From positions 31,972,877-32,036,876 of the forward strand of contig NC_088718.1 in NCBI RefSeq assembly GCF_963576615.1: a DNA stretch of 64,000 nucleotides, in the 5' to 3' direction. Of the stretch, positions 9,155 to 19,319 are shown one piece after another. The DNA comes from Watersipora subatra. Taxonomy: Eukaryota; Bryozoa; Gymnolaemata; Cheilostomatida; Watersiporidae. The number at the start of each line of letters is the position of its first letter. Position 1 is the stretch's first letter. Below the pieces are notes generated by a model. That model did not search any database, was not told the origin of the DNA, and was given only the letters and a program-made list of their open reading frames with translations. A program made the translations under genes and the position numbers.

Positions 9155-10456
9155 TTTGCCACCAAATTTACAAACATCACCAAGGAAGAGAGAAACATCA
9201 TCACACACTCCAAAAGATCAATTCTATGTAGTGAAGGAGAATACTGGGGAAAAACATCCGCTGATGAACTATTTGATGTAACAATGGGAAGTTTCGACGG
9301 TGCCGAAACCTGTGAGCTGGTCGGTACGTTTCTACTCCATCAGATCACAACAAAATATGGTAACCACTTTGGATTGTACAGAGATGATGGGCTAGGCATA
9401 GTAGAAGGTTCAGCACGTAATGCAGAATCTATGAAAAAAGATCTCTGTGCTATATTCAGCTCGTATGGACTAAAGATTACCATCAATGTTAATAAAAGAG
9501 TTGTAAACTTCCTTGATGTTACCCTCAACTTAGACAATGGTAAACACATGCCATACGTCAAACCCAATGAGAGACCAGTGTATGTCAACAAAGAGTCCAA
9601 CCACCCACCTGGCATAATCAGAAACATTCCAGCAAGTATAAATAAGAGGCTCTCTACAATTTCGTCTGATGCTGAATGCTTCAATAAAACAGCAAATATC
9701 TACCAAGAAGCACTAACCAAGAGCGGATATAGCCACCAACTAACATACCAAGAACATCTACCAACATCTGAAAACAGACAATGCAAACGGAGCAGAACGA
9801 TTACATGGTACAACCCACCTTACAGCAGTAATGTCCATACTAACATCGGCAAACTCTTCATCCAACTAGTCAAGAAAGAATTTACGACAAGGCACCCACT
9901 GCATAAAATATTTAACAGCAATAATATCAAAATTAGCTACAGTTGTATGAGCAATGTAAGAGAGTCCATCAATGCTCACAACAAAATTATACTGACTGCC
10001 AACACCGCAAATGAAGACCGAACATGCAACTGCAGAAAAAGAGAAGAGTGCCCGATGAATGGAGAATGCCTGAAAACTTCATTAATTTACCAGGCTACTG
10101 TAAAAACCAACACCGATTCACCAGACCAGACATACATTGGACTAACAGAGAACACTTTCAAGACGCGATTCACTAACCATAAAGCTTCTTTCAACCACCC
10201 ATCTAAGAGAAACTCTACTGAATTAAGTAAATATATATGGTCACTAAAGGACAATAATACCAACTACGCAATATCATGGAAGACCCTACGGTATGCTAAA
10301 GCATACAACACTATCTCAAACAAGTGTAACTTATGCCTATGGGAGAAATTCTTTATTATTTACAGACCATCATTAGGCACTCTCAATAAACGTAACGAGC
10401 TATTATCATCATGCAGACATTCATCTAAGTTCTTGCTACGTAATTGTATCACTTAA
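9155..10456 (+). CDS. 5'-truncated second copy of the Penelope-like ORF
   Basis: The coding match to the minus-strand copy starts with FATKFTN (residue 250 of that copy) and runs to the same stop; from the first in-frame Met at 9284 the 390 residues are identical to residues 293-682 of the other copy. It keeps GSFDGAE, YRDDG, the Cys cluster and the whole GIY-YIG domain, but lacks the N-terminal domain and the first RT motifs, including the FDV aspartate, so it cannot be an active polymerase by itself. The identity points to very recent formation or ongoing gene conversion across the palindrome. Confidence 0.9.
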   Translation, partial: FATKFTNITKEERNIITHSKRSILCSEGEYWGKTSADELFDVTMGSFDGAETCELVGTFLLHQITTKYGNHFGLYRDDGLGIVEGSARNAESMKKDLCAIFSSYGLKITINVNKRVVNFLDVTLNLDNGKHMPYVKPNERPVYVNKESNHPPGIIRNIPASINKRLSTISSDAECFNKTANIYQEALTKSGYSHQLTYQEHLPTSENRQCKRSRTITWYNPPYSSNVHTNIGKLFIQLVKKEFTTRHPLHKIFNSNNIKISYSCMSNVRESINAHNKIILTANTANEDRTCNCRKREECPMNGECLKTSLIYQATVKTNTDSPDQTYIGLTENTFKTRFTNHKASFNHPSKRNSTELSKYIWSLKDNNTNYAISWKTLRYAKAYNTISNKCNLCLWEKFFIIYRPSLGTLNKRNELLSSCRHSSKFLLRNCIT

Positions 10457-10553
10457 CTATTTGGCTTTTGGTTTCTGTACACCCATCCAATTATCAGCTT
10501 ATCTAACCCTGCATAACAGCGTATTTAATACTGGAGTATGAAATTCATTTTAG

Positions 10554-10614
10554 ACATTTTATCTGAAGAGTGTGATACTGAGTGTACCACATGAAACTAT
10601 TAGTAATAAAATGT
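10554..10614 (+). ncRNA. Type I hammerhead ribozyme in Penelope 3' region (plus copy)
   Basis: Stem I ACATTTTAT/ATAAAATGT (9 Watson-Crick pairs), CTGAAGA box at 10563-10569, stem II GTGTG/CACAT, GAAA box at 10593-10596, stem III ACT-ATT-AGT, and cleavage predicted after A10605. All invariant core bases are present, so it should self-cleave if transcribed. Confidence 0.92.
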
Positions 10615-10709
10615 TTAACTTATAGAGTGAAGTTCCACTTATAAATATTTTATAATTTAGCTCTGATTTATCATTGAGCACTCTGTAACGAACTGTGCAG
10701 CGTCCACTT

Positions 10710-10711
<2 letters not shown>

Positions 10712-10752
<41 letters not shown>

Positions 10753-10837
10753 TTTATATATATATTTTATATATATATACATGTATATATGTATATATAT
10801 ATATTTTATATATTGTATACACTATATAAATATATAT
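10712..10837. repeat. TA-rich microsatellite
   Basis: Long TA runs with interspersed TTTATA and ACATGTATAT, between the Penelope pair and the next transposon. Confidence 0.85.
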
Positions 10838-11240
10838 CGTAAAACCTCTAATTGAACGCCACCTCTATTTGAACGCTACCTCCATTTGACCGCCCCTTTT
10901 ACTATCTTAGATCTTTATGAACCCATAATGTCAACCTATCAGTGGAAAAGTGTTCACAAAAGTCGTATCATCAATGAATCGTTTACATTAATATTAATCA
11001 TTAATCGTTTACTCAATTCTTTTTTTGTCCAACTCCAAAGCTTTTCGCTTTATTTCATTAAATTTATAATAACTGTCTCAGGCTAATAGTTAATCCTTTT
11101 TTAAGGCGGTCTTAGTACTTTGATAAACATATATGAAGCACAGTTTGCAAATTTTGGCCCACAAGTTACGTTTAGCGAGCAAATCTTTTACGCGTTGCAT
11201 TTGTGCTAAATGCAGAGCAAAAAATATTTGCTCTGCCTAA

Positions 11241-11387
11241 AAAAGTCGTTTGGATACTAATATAGACCAGTTCAGCAGCGCAGAAGAGTTGACGTCAGAA
11301 GATATTTTGGAAGGTATTGGACAATTAAAAGATGTACGTGCCATCGAAAGTAACAATCAGAACGCAGGTATCAAAGCAAACGATTGA
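11241..11387 (+). pseudogene. Coding-like fragment inside the DNA transposon
   Basis: A 48-codon stretch closed by TGA with coding-like composition (…SSAEELTSEDILEGIGQLKD…), without an ATG start. It resembles the acidic C-terminal tail of a transposase more than random AT-rich sequence, but no catalytic motif (DDE/DDD) is present. Confidence 0.3.
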
Positions 11388-11540
11388 AACAGTTTTGTTT
11401 TAAAAACGTTACTTTTTTGTTTCACATGTAATATCGGTATGGATTGATCATGTCACATGTTCATGAATATATATTTGTAGCATTTGATGGACTATTATTA
11501 TATAACTAATAAACTTAAAAATCTATAGCATATTATTTGA

Positions 11541-11687
11541 TAGTATCATTGCGATAATCTGATCATACGGCTGATCGATGCTCGTAACTCCTCTTCTATC
11601 GCACATGAAAAGCTAATTTTGGCTGTAAACTGTAGCAAAGATGTCAATGAGTGCAACTGTGGCAGCTGTGCCAACATATTACTGTAG
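11541..11687 (+). pseudogene. Second coding-like fragment inside the DNA transposon, Cys-rich
   Basis: 48 codons open to a TAG, with normal amino-acid mix and a clustered end CNCGSC. It is a different frame from the fragment about 150 bp upstream. It could be a spliced last exon or a relic of the transposase; family not recognised. Confidence 0.25.
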
Positions 11688-12168
11688 CAATTTTGTACCA
11701 ATTTTACACAACGTAGGTAAATATACATGTAAATATAAAATAAAACCATTTCTTTAAATTTAGAATGAATTAAAAATTGAAAGCTCCAACAAATTGCAAA
11801 GAAGTACACAGGCTATAATATCATCGCCAATCAGGCCAATTACAAGCAATAGATATCAACTGGCAATGATATTTTTTGGTTTCTTAATGCACATTTATTA
11901 AGAGATCTTTGACAAGTTGGATGTACATGTAAGTTAGCAGATTTATTGCATCCAAAAGGTTTAATATTGATCCGTTGAAAAAAGACAGGAAAATATAGGT
12001 GACATTCGCTTTGCCAGTAATAGGGCTAAATTTATTTTCCCAAAACAATGATGAGCGTTATGAAAAATACGCCACCAGCTTCTATTTGAACGGTGCGTCT
12101 AATTGACTGCCACCATAGTGGGAGGGTTGAAAATAGAGCGCCATGGCATTCAATTAGAGATTTTATGG

Positions 12169-12413
12169 TATATATACTAATATATATATATATAGTAATG
12201 TATACATATATATAGTAATATATATATATATATATATATTACTATATATATATATATATATTATATATATAATAATATATAAATATAAATATATATAATA
12301 ATATAATATTATATTTATTTATTATTTATTATTATATTTATTATATTATATATTATTATATATATTTATTTATTTATTATATTTATATATTATTATATAT
12401 AATAATATATATA

Positions 12414-12449
<36 letters not shown>

Positions 12450-12477
12450 TAAAGTAATATATATATATATATTACTT

Positions 12478-12512
<35 letters not shown>

Positions 12513-12535
12513 ACATATATATATATAAACTATAA
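12169..12535. repeat. AT-rich low-complexity tract
   Basis: Only TA, TTTA and TAATA motifs, with many overlapping short palindromes. No other content. Confidence 0.9.
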
Positions 12536-12643
12536 ATTCCTAAGAATTATGAACTAGTATTACTAAAATTAGAGTGCTCAACAATATATTGGAGCAGCTA
12601 TATACTAATAAATTATTTAAAAGCAATACTTATCTTTTTTTCT

Positions 12644-12684
12644 CAGCTAGTGTCAGTTTCATGACTTCCTCATTCATCAGGCTG
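12644..12684 (-). ncRNA. Hammerhead ribozyme, left arm, slightly damaged
   Basis: Minus strand: CAGC/GCTG stem I, CTGATGA, stem II ATGA/TCAT with loop GGAAG, GAAA. Stem III is ACT-GAC-ACT, so its middle pair is C-C instead of C-G. The core is complete; activity is likely reduced. Confidence 0.7.
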
Positions 12685-12721
12685 TGTTGAAATCTGATGT
12701 TGAAATAACCTTATTTCAACA

Positions 12722-12762
12722 CAGCCTGATGAATGAGGAAGTCATGAAACTGACAGTAGCTG
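12722..12762 (+). ncRNA. Type I hammerhead ribozyme, right arm
   Basis: CAGC (12722-12725) pairs with GCTG (12759-12762). CTGATGA is at 12726-12732, stem II ATGA/TCAT, GAAA at 12746-12749, stem III ACT-GAC-AGT, and cleavage is expected after A12758. All core residues are intact; stem I is short, and pairing with the opposite arm would compete with folding. Confidence 0.8.
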
Positions 12763-12798
12763 AGAAAAAAAGATAAGTATTACTTTTAAATAATTTAA

Positions 12799-14587
12799 TT
12801 GTATATATATACATATATATATATATATATGTATATATATTACCGTTAACAGCACCCTACGCTCTGAAGAGTACAAAATGTTATAAATAATTAGGGTGTT
12901 AGAATTGGTTAAATTTGCTTATATATTTCCGGGTTGATGTTTTTCTCTGGAGTCACAGAGAGTCGTGTTCTCCTACAGTAGTAGTAGACTAGTGAGAGGT
13001 ATATTAGCCATTTATGATGTACATGTAGCTTGATGAAGCTTCAGACCTTTTTTTTGTTTTAGTTGAGTGCTAAATAAAACAGCAAGTGATTAAGCTTTAG
13101 TCAAGCTAGAGTTACTAGTCGAACAATTGGTGTTATGAAAATTCATGGCTTGAAATTGTCTTCGTCATGTGCTCTTTTCCGATTAATAAAATTATTTTTA
13201 AAGAGACTTGAATAAGGGAGAGCCTGTAAGAGTCATGGAAACATTGTGCATGCTAATGAATGCAGTTTCTGTCAATACGGGCGTTTCACAGACTCAGTTG
13301 TAACATTGTAGAGCTGCTAATTAATGAATTAGTATTCAATACTAATTCTACTAAATCTTGCATAACCTGGGCATAAACAACCCGATTTAAAAGTTTAAAA
13401 TGCATTAAATCCTCAGAATTTGCTGATTTCAAATCTTTAAATGACTCAAAAGTGTGGTTTTAGCACGATTGTACATTCTGACTGCCTGGGTCACATTTTG
13501 AAAACATTTTTAAAAACTTATTTTTCATCTCAATTTTAAAAATTTCCTAAATAGCTCTTGCTAGTATTGTAAATTGAATAGCTGAATTAGGTGGAAAGCT
13601 GTGAAAGTTCTGTTTAGCGGTTTAACCGTGTGCGCACCTATTTTGGCCTCAACATGAATGCCATTTCTGACCAAATAAATTATTGTTTTAAAGAGATCAT
13701 AATTGTGAAGGAGAACTTCTACAAAAACATGAAAACATAGTTTATAAATAGAAAAATAATTGTTTATAAATAATAAATACAACTATTATTGAATACAAGT
13801 GCCTCATAAACTGAATTTGTAGAGCCATCTGCCAGTGTTATGCCTGGAAACTTTTGTATGTTTGTCAACTTTAATATTTTTTATCTTCATCTAGAAGCTT
13901 TTACAAGAATAGCTCAAAACGTCTTCATTTTCTTTAATCCATGGTAACTAGGATGACAATGATAACAATAATGATAATGATACAAATAATAACTTATATC
14001 ATTGACTCCTAACTTATATCGTTGAGTCCGAGTTGTTTTCTTGTCTTAAAATAAAGAACTAAGAATCCATACAGGGCGAGGCCGAACAGTATACTGCATT
14101 GCAAATGTTTGACTTCAGGGAGTTCTCTTTGTAGACGGTACCTTTTAATGAATACGCAGATTAATACGTCAGGAGTTTCATCATTCAGGAATAAATGTGG
14201 AATCGACAATCTACTGATTAGAAGGCTTTTTAGCATTGAGCTGGTTGATGCTTGCAATAAAATTAAACTCTCTTACAAAGAGAGCTCAATACTCTTATAA
14301 TTAGCCAATGTAATTTCATCATCCCTACTATTTCATCTACAGATAATTGCGAATAAGCGCTTTTCAGAATTTTCCTATTTGGATGTTGGATGACTCAAGA
14401 ATATTCAGCATCGATGCTTTTCTCTTATTCTCATCCTAGTCATGCCTTTCTGCTTTTCAGTTCAGATTATCAGTTCTAGTTAATTTCCTATGGATTTCGG
14501 TAATTATACATAATATTGTAAATACATTTATATATAATAGTGTATATTTTATGTATATTGTATAGACATTTTTTGAACACTGTTCAA
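12799..14587. other. AT-rich intergenic sequence, no supported gene
   Basis: Contains a short TA tract (12803-12840), a small inverted repeat around 12846-12901 (TAACAGCACCCTA / TTAGGGTGTTA), and open frames under 85 codons without recognisable domains. Nothing else identified. Confidence 0.55.
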
Positions 14588-14935
14588 ACAACTAACTCTA
14601 CAGAAACCTACACTGGTTTAACATCAACCGAGTTTAAAACAAGGTTCGGAAACTACACCACATCTTTCCGTCACCGCAAAATAAGTTTGGCGACCGAACT
14701 CAGAAAGTATGTCTGAAATTTGAAAGACCAGGATATCGACTACAACATCGATTGGCGTATTATTACCAGAGTCGCAGTCACATACAACGACAAACATATG
14801 TGTAATTTCTGTATTGTTGAAAAATACTATATTTTATGTAAACCTGAATGGGCGAGCTTAAACAACAAACAAGGTCTCGTTTCCTTATGCCGTTATTTAG
14901 GTAATTTTATGCTTTCTAAATTCAAACCATCCTAA
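14588..14935 (+). pseudogene. Penelope-like element C-terminal remnant (GIY-YIG)
   Basis: One frame reads TYTGLTSTEFKTRF, the second half of a GIY-YIG nuclease (compare TYIGLTENTFKTRF in the copy at 7 kb), then a KDQDIDYNIDWRI segment and CNFCIVEKYYILCKPEW, matching the C-terminal CNLCLWEKFFIIYRP block. The family differs from the intact copy. It is 5'-truncated, interrupted at least once, and ends where a ribozyme-bearing 3' region begins. Confidence 0.8.
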
Positions 14936-15017
14936 AGTTTTAATGTTTTAATCTTTTAGCTTTTATTTGATTATACTGTATTCCTTTATAAGATCCGCAA
15001 GACACAAATTACCATTA

Positions 15018-15074
15018 GTGTCTGATGAGTGCTAAATATGTTAACATTTTTTAGCATGAAACTCTAAGTTATAC
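15018..15074 (+). ncRNA. Type I hammerhead ribozyme, first tandem copy
   Basis: CTGATGA (15022-15028), long stem II GTGCTAAA/TTTAGCAT, GAAA (15058-15061), stem III ACT-CTA-AGT, GTT cleavage site (after T15070). Stem I is only 4 bp (GTGT/ATAC, one G-U). Confidence 0.8.
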
Positions 15075-15154
15075 AGTTTTTACCAAATTTTACGCTGCTC
15101 TTTTATTATTTATTTTGTAGGTAATAAAACTTTACATACTATGTTTTTATTCTT

Positions 15155-15198
15155 CTGTATCTGACGATTGCCTGTGCATGAAACTTTGAGTAATACAG
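15155..15198 (+). ncRNA. Type I hammerhead ribozyme, second tandem copy
   Basis: Stem I CTGTAT/ATACAG (6 perfect pairs), CTGACGA box, short stem II TGC/GCA with one terminal T-T mismatch, GAAA (15180-15183), stem III ACT-TTG-AGT, cleavage after A15192. The core is intact. Confidence 0.8.
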
Positions 15199-15269
15199 TT
15201 TTTATCAAACTTTACGCTGCTCTTTTATTATCTATTTTATACTTAACTATATATTTTTTTAATTACGTA

Positions 15270-15541
15270 GATATCATTAAAATTACTTATATATATAATT
15301 AACTATATATATATTTTAACTATATATAATTAAAATAACTAATATATATAATTAACTATATATATATACTTTAGCTATATATAATTAAAATAACTAATAT
15401 ATAATTAACTATATATATACTTTAACTATATATAATTAAAATAACTAATATATATAATTAACTATATATATATTTTAAGTATATATAATCAAAATAACTA
15501 ATATATATAATTACCTATGTATATATTTCAACTAGATATAA
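15270..15541. repeat. AT minisatellite, period about 53 bp
   Basis: Between four and five imperfect copies of a unit containing AATTAACTATATATATA, TTTTAACTATATATAATT and AAAATAACTAATATAT; the right-hand copies are increasingly diverged. Confidence 0.75.
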
Positions 15542-17284
15542 TTGGGTCATTGTTAGTGAGTACAGTAAACAACAAGTTACAAACTAAATACATTTGTGTC
15601 AGTGAGTTTAACGATAAAGTAATGTAGTAGTTTTTAGATGGTACTTAGAATTTTGTGTAAAGTAGAAAAATCTATCATTCATGTGCAAAAGTTTTCACAT
15701 TTGCACTTTGAACAAAATAGGACAAAGTTCAAGAGACACTAAAGTATGCTAGAAAAGTATTAAAGTAAACTGTGACAACTATTTCTATAAAAGTCTGTAC
15801 ACACTAGTCTGCAGACCCTATCGCTCAAATCTACGGATACCTTTTCAACGATGACCGCAATGATGTGCTGCTATGACATCATTTGTCAATGAGCGGCTAA
15901 TGTATACATGTTAGCGATGATGCATCGGACTTTCAACATGTTGAACTTTGTCAATGATTGTCGCAAGGGCTAGCTTCCTGATTGGCTCTTTATAGATGAC
16001 ATCAGATCAAATTTCCATAGTTGTGTAGATCAATGTCAATGCCATTCGCAAGTATGGCAAAAAACTAAATGAATTATATAATCAGATAACAAAAGGACCC
16101 GCGATATCAGGAAGGCAATTTTCGTAGTTTCTTTTGGTTGTTGGTTAGTGGCTACAGAAAATTAATCACTCAAGGTGTGTACACCATATTGTTGGTAATG
16201 ACGTCAGAATAGCTAATTGTTGCTGTCCATCACACATCTAAATGTTGGTTGGAGCGATAGTATTAGCTATATTTCAATACATCAAGTGGCAATTAAATGT
16301 TCTTTACTTGCTTTTAGTTTAAGCACTTCGGGCAATATTTATTATGTTAAAAGGCATGTTTGACTATTTATGGGTCGGTTTGTTTATCTATCCGCTTGTT
16401 TGACCGTCTGACTGCCCATTCGTCTAGCAGTCTGGTCATCTAATGGTTTGTCCAAAGCCACACTTCGAGATTAGACAAAGAGATCATTTCCAGCAAGATT
16501 CAGACTTTCAATTTTCCGCTAGTAGACCAAAATTCTGTCACATGTTTTAATCGACCACCTCGCATACTGAAAGCATACTAAACTGGCCCGGTACGAATTA
16601 TTAATAACAGAAAAATTTTAAATACTAAATATGTCTCTGACTTTTAAAGATTGCTACAGCAGTTTAATGAGTTTGTTAAAAAGGCAACGAGATAATTCTG
16701 TTAGAGCTCTGGGCTTTGTCTATTAAACTCGACAGCAGCGTACAAATTTATTAAACAAAAATCTGATATGTCTCTTAGCCTATGGTAGTGGTTTATATGA
16801 ATGTTTTGACAATGCTAAAAGGTTTTTTATTGTTTTTGCAAAATGCATTAAAATAACTATAACAAAGACCGGCAAAAACTCAAAAAGCTCTGTAAAAGTT
16901 TTAGTGTTATCTGGCTATCATATTTATTGAAAAAATAATAATTAAGCAGTACAGGAAACTTTTGGAAAATTGAGAGACGATCTTTAGTAGTAAGGAAAAA
17001 TCTGAATTTCACGTACTAGTGTACCTGTAATAGCTTGGTTGGTAAAATGTAGGACTTGGGAGGTAACTGGGTAAATTTGTCAGTTCGATTCAACTGAGCT
17101 ACCCCCTGCCATAGAAAAGAGAATTTTTGGTTTTGGTGTCACATGAGTTTTTAGGCAGGCATTCTATTGAACAAGCAAAAAAAGAAAAAGATTTTCTTAT
17201 GTCTTCTTGTAAAATAGTATTGAATAAAAATGCTACCATTTTTTAAGTTTACATTGGTTATTAGTGGTAAGCGAAAATAAGTGT
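15542..17284. other. Intergenic sequence, no supported gene
   Basis: No long open frame or element end that I can support. A weak CTATCGCTC inverted match (15815-15830 against 16250-16262) and a broken tRNA-like stretch near 17.05 kb are the only structured pieces seen. Confidence 0.5.
17030..17105. pseudogene. Badly degenerate tRNA-like sequence
   Basis: The segment reads CAACTGAGCTACCCC at its right end, like the D-arm end of the array tRNAs on the minus strand, and also contains AGTTCGATTC and TAGCTTGGTTGGT on the plus strand. It cannot be folded convincingly either way. It may be an eroded outermost array member. Confidence 0.3.
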
Positions 17285-17920
17285 GTGTTCTGTCTTTCCA
17301 GAAGTTTATGTTACTGCAATGAGAAAAATATCAAACCGAGATAATAATCAGTAATGTTTTCTTGTGGTATCTTGATTCATATTGCATGAAATCATTGGAA
17401 GCTTGGCAGATATATTTTGAAATCAAAAGGAGGCTTGTCAATCATCTTTGTATGCAAAAAAATTGACATTGTGAGCAAGTCTTTGGATCGGTCAAGATAT
17501 GATTGAGTTGCCAGTGCTACAGAAAAAATGAAAGTAGGTTATGTTTTTTCTTGCCTCTATAATAATCAAGAAAGCTATGATAGTATTCGGAAATATTCAT
17601 GAGCAACTGGTGAACTCAAAAACAATAAACCAACTGTTAAAGCATAACTTTTTCTGTCTGCCTCTTTACCCATCACAGACCGACACAAGGACAGATTGCG
17701 ATTGTTTTCTAGAAATCTGGTTGTCAACAACTGCAAATAAAATTTCAAGGCTAAAGACAGCTTTTTGTGTATTTTTTAACAAATTACAACAAAGCCATGA
17801 TGGTTTTTAGTGACATACCAAACAATTTGGTAGTTAGGAAAATAGCTGTTTGCGTTTGGTTTTGCCTTCCCAAATTATTCGTCAATTCAACTAAAAAAAC
17901 GTTACATGATTAAAATAGGA

Positions 17921-18005
17921 TCTCATGAACCAGATATGAACTGGTGACCTAAGGATAGCAAATTACCACTACAGTCCTCCGCTCTACCAACTGAGCTATC
18001 ACGGG
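17921..18005 (-). tRNA. tRNA-Tyr-GTA: tRNA-Tyr(GTA), copy 1, edge unit
   Basis: First recognisable copy. One acceptor mismatch (C2-A71) and T loop TTCATAT; other arms, intron and anticodon intact. Surrounding spacer strongly diverged from the inner monomers. Confidence 0.75.
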
Positions 18006-18576
18006 CACATCTCAAGTAAAATGTGTTTTCTCATTACACAAAATCATTTGGACCTTTGCAGTTTTATTTAATGCAGTAGGAGACATTGTCACTTGTCTTT
18101 GTATGCAAAAATAATGTCATTGCGAGCTCATACTTAAAAATGCCTACGGATGAGTGTGCTACCAGGACTGTGAAAAAATTGAAAAATATTTTTTTCTTAT
18201 TTTGATTCCAAAATGAACAAAGGACACTATGATCATATCTAATGATGTGGAACGAGCGAACTCATAAGCTACATGTATAAACCAATTGGTAGAACAGAAC
18301 CTTTTTGGCTTGCCTCTTCACCCATTGCAGTCCGACACAAAAACAGATTGGGATTTTTTCAAAGGGTCTGTTTGTCGACATGTTTGCGAGTAAATTAAAA
18401 ATTTCAAGAATGAACAGATTTTTTTATGTGTTTCTCACCAAATTACAGCAAAACCATGATGAATTTTCGTAGTTTACAAAATATTTTGGTTATAAGAAAG
18501 TTTCGGGTTGGCGCTTCCACCTTTTCGAAGTATTCATCCCCATATTTGAGAGAAAAAATACCTGATTACAAAAGCA

Positions 18577-18661
18577 TCCCAGAAACCAAAATAGAACTGG
18601 TGACCTAAGGATAGTAAATTACCACTACAGTCCTCCGCTATATCAACTGAGCTATCATGGG
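18577..18661 (-). pseudogene. tRNA-Tyr pseudogene, copy 2, edge unit
   Basis: Acceptor stem has mismatches, the D stem is broken (GCTC against TAGC) and the T loop is changed. Anticodon GTA is retained. Confidence 0.75.
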
Positions 18662-19234
18662 CACATTTCCAGTAGAATGGGCTTTCTTATTACACAAAAT
18701 CATTCAAAGCGTTTCTGTTTAAATTGAAATGAAGTGGTAGACATTGTCACTTGTCTTTGAATGAAAAAAAATGTCATTGTGAGAGACTACTGAAAAATTC
18801 CATTATATGAATCTGTTGCCAGGACTGTAAAAAATAAAATGGTGATCTTTTATCTTGATTCCTTAAGAACCATGAACACTATGATTATATCTAATGATAT
18901 TCATGAACATTGGGTGAGGTCACCAACTATAAATCAATTGTTAAAACAAAACCTTTTCGGTATGCCTCTTTATCCACCACTGCGTGACAGTCTGACTCAA
19001 AAACAAACCGTGAATTCTTCCAAAGGTGTTTTGTTGACAGCTATGGGAGTCATTTAGAAGTCAGATTGCAAAACACAGTTTTTAGCATTTTTTTAACAAA
19101 TGGCAGCAAAAAAAACATTATCTATAGCGACAAGCAAAATATTTTGGTAACAAGGATCTTTCCGGTTGGCGTCTTTGCCTTTTCGAAGTGTTCCTCACCT
19201 TAATTGAGATAGAAGTTACATCATTAAAACAGCA

Positions 19235-19319
19235 TCCGATGAGCCGGATTTGAACTGGTGACCTAAGGATAACAAATTACCACTACAGTCCTCCTAACTA
19301 ACAACTGAGCTATCACGGG
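19235..19319 (-). pseudogene. tRNA-Tyr pseudogene, copy 3, edge unit
   Basis: The 3' half of the D arm is scrambled (GTTAGTTAG in place of GGTAGAGCG) and one acceptor pair is C-C. Anticodon and T arm are intact. Confidence 0.75.

Larger units (their letters stand above)
6876..10654. mobile_element. Penelope-like element, head-to-head inverted pair
   Basis: Two copies of one Penelope-like retroelement face away from each other. Arms 6876-8376 (minus copy) and 9154-10654 (plus copy) are both 1,501 bp and mirror each other with no net indel: all paired landmarks sum to 17530. I saw only two base differences in the 3' parts compared. The 777-bp loop 8377-9153 belongs to the longer minus copy. 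Both copies are 5'-truncated to different extents and both keep the 3' hammerhead. Penelope elements are known to carry terminal repeats (pseudo-LTRs) in direct or inverted orientation; this is an unusually clean inverted case. The junction at 9154 shares GTTTGCC with the long copy. Confidence 0.9.
10838..12168. mobile_element. DNA transposon with about 25-bp TIRs, pogo/Tigger-like
   Basis: The left end CGTAAAACCTCTAATTGAA and the inverted right end CATAAAATCTCTAATTGAA match over about 25 bp with a few transitions. They continue into subterminal repeats of a CTCTATTTGAACGC-type motif present at both ends. The ends lie in TA-rich sequence, compatible with a TA target duplication. Ends of the form C-GTAAAACCTC resemble pogo/Tigger elements of the Tc1/mariner superfamily, but this is inference from the ends alone. 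The 1.3-kb length is short for an autonomous copy. Confidence 0.6.
12609..12798. repeat. Long inverted repeat with opposed hammerheads
   Basis: Arms of about 85 bp (12609-12693 and 12713-12798) are near-perfect inverted copies around a 19-bp loop. Each arm carries a hammerhead core reading outward, and the outer flank has the same AAGATAAGTATT tail in both. The layout is a miniature of the large Penelope palindrome: two 3' ends of one ribozyme-bearing element placed head to head, with everything else lost. Confidence 0.85.
14998..15260 (+). repeat. Tandem 139-bp Penelope 3'-end repeat with two hammerheads
   Basis: The stretch from the first hammerhead (CTGATGA at 15022) recurs 139 bp later (CTGACGA at 15161), with the shared blocks CAGTTTTTA-CAAA and TTTACGCTGCTCTTTTATTA. 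It follows the Penelope C-terminal remnant, so it reads as a tandem 3' end (pseudo-LTR-like) of that element. Confidence 0.75.

Noticed and set aside
12846-12901. Short inverted repeat TAACAGCACCCTA / TTAGGGTGTTA as a transposon
   Set aside because: Only a 56-bp hairpin, without target duplication or a second copy in the window.
14009-14300. Overlapping frames of 63 and 82 codons on both strands
   Set aside because: No domain, splice signal or relation to the Penelope remnant downstream.
15815-16262. Possible MITE with CTATCGCTC inverted ends
   Set aside because: Only nine bases match, no target duplication is visible and the inner sequence does not continue the symmetry.
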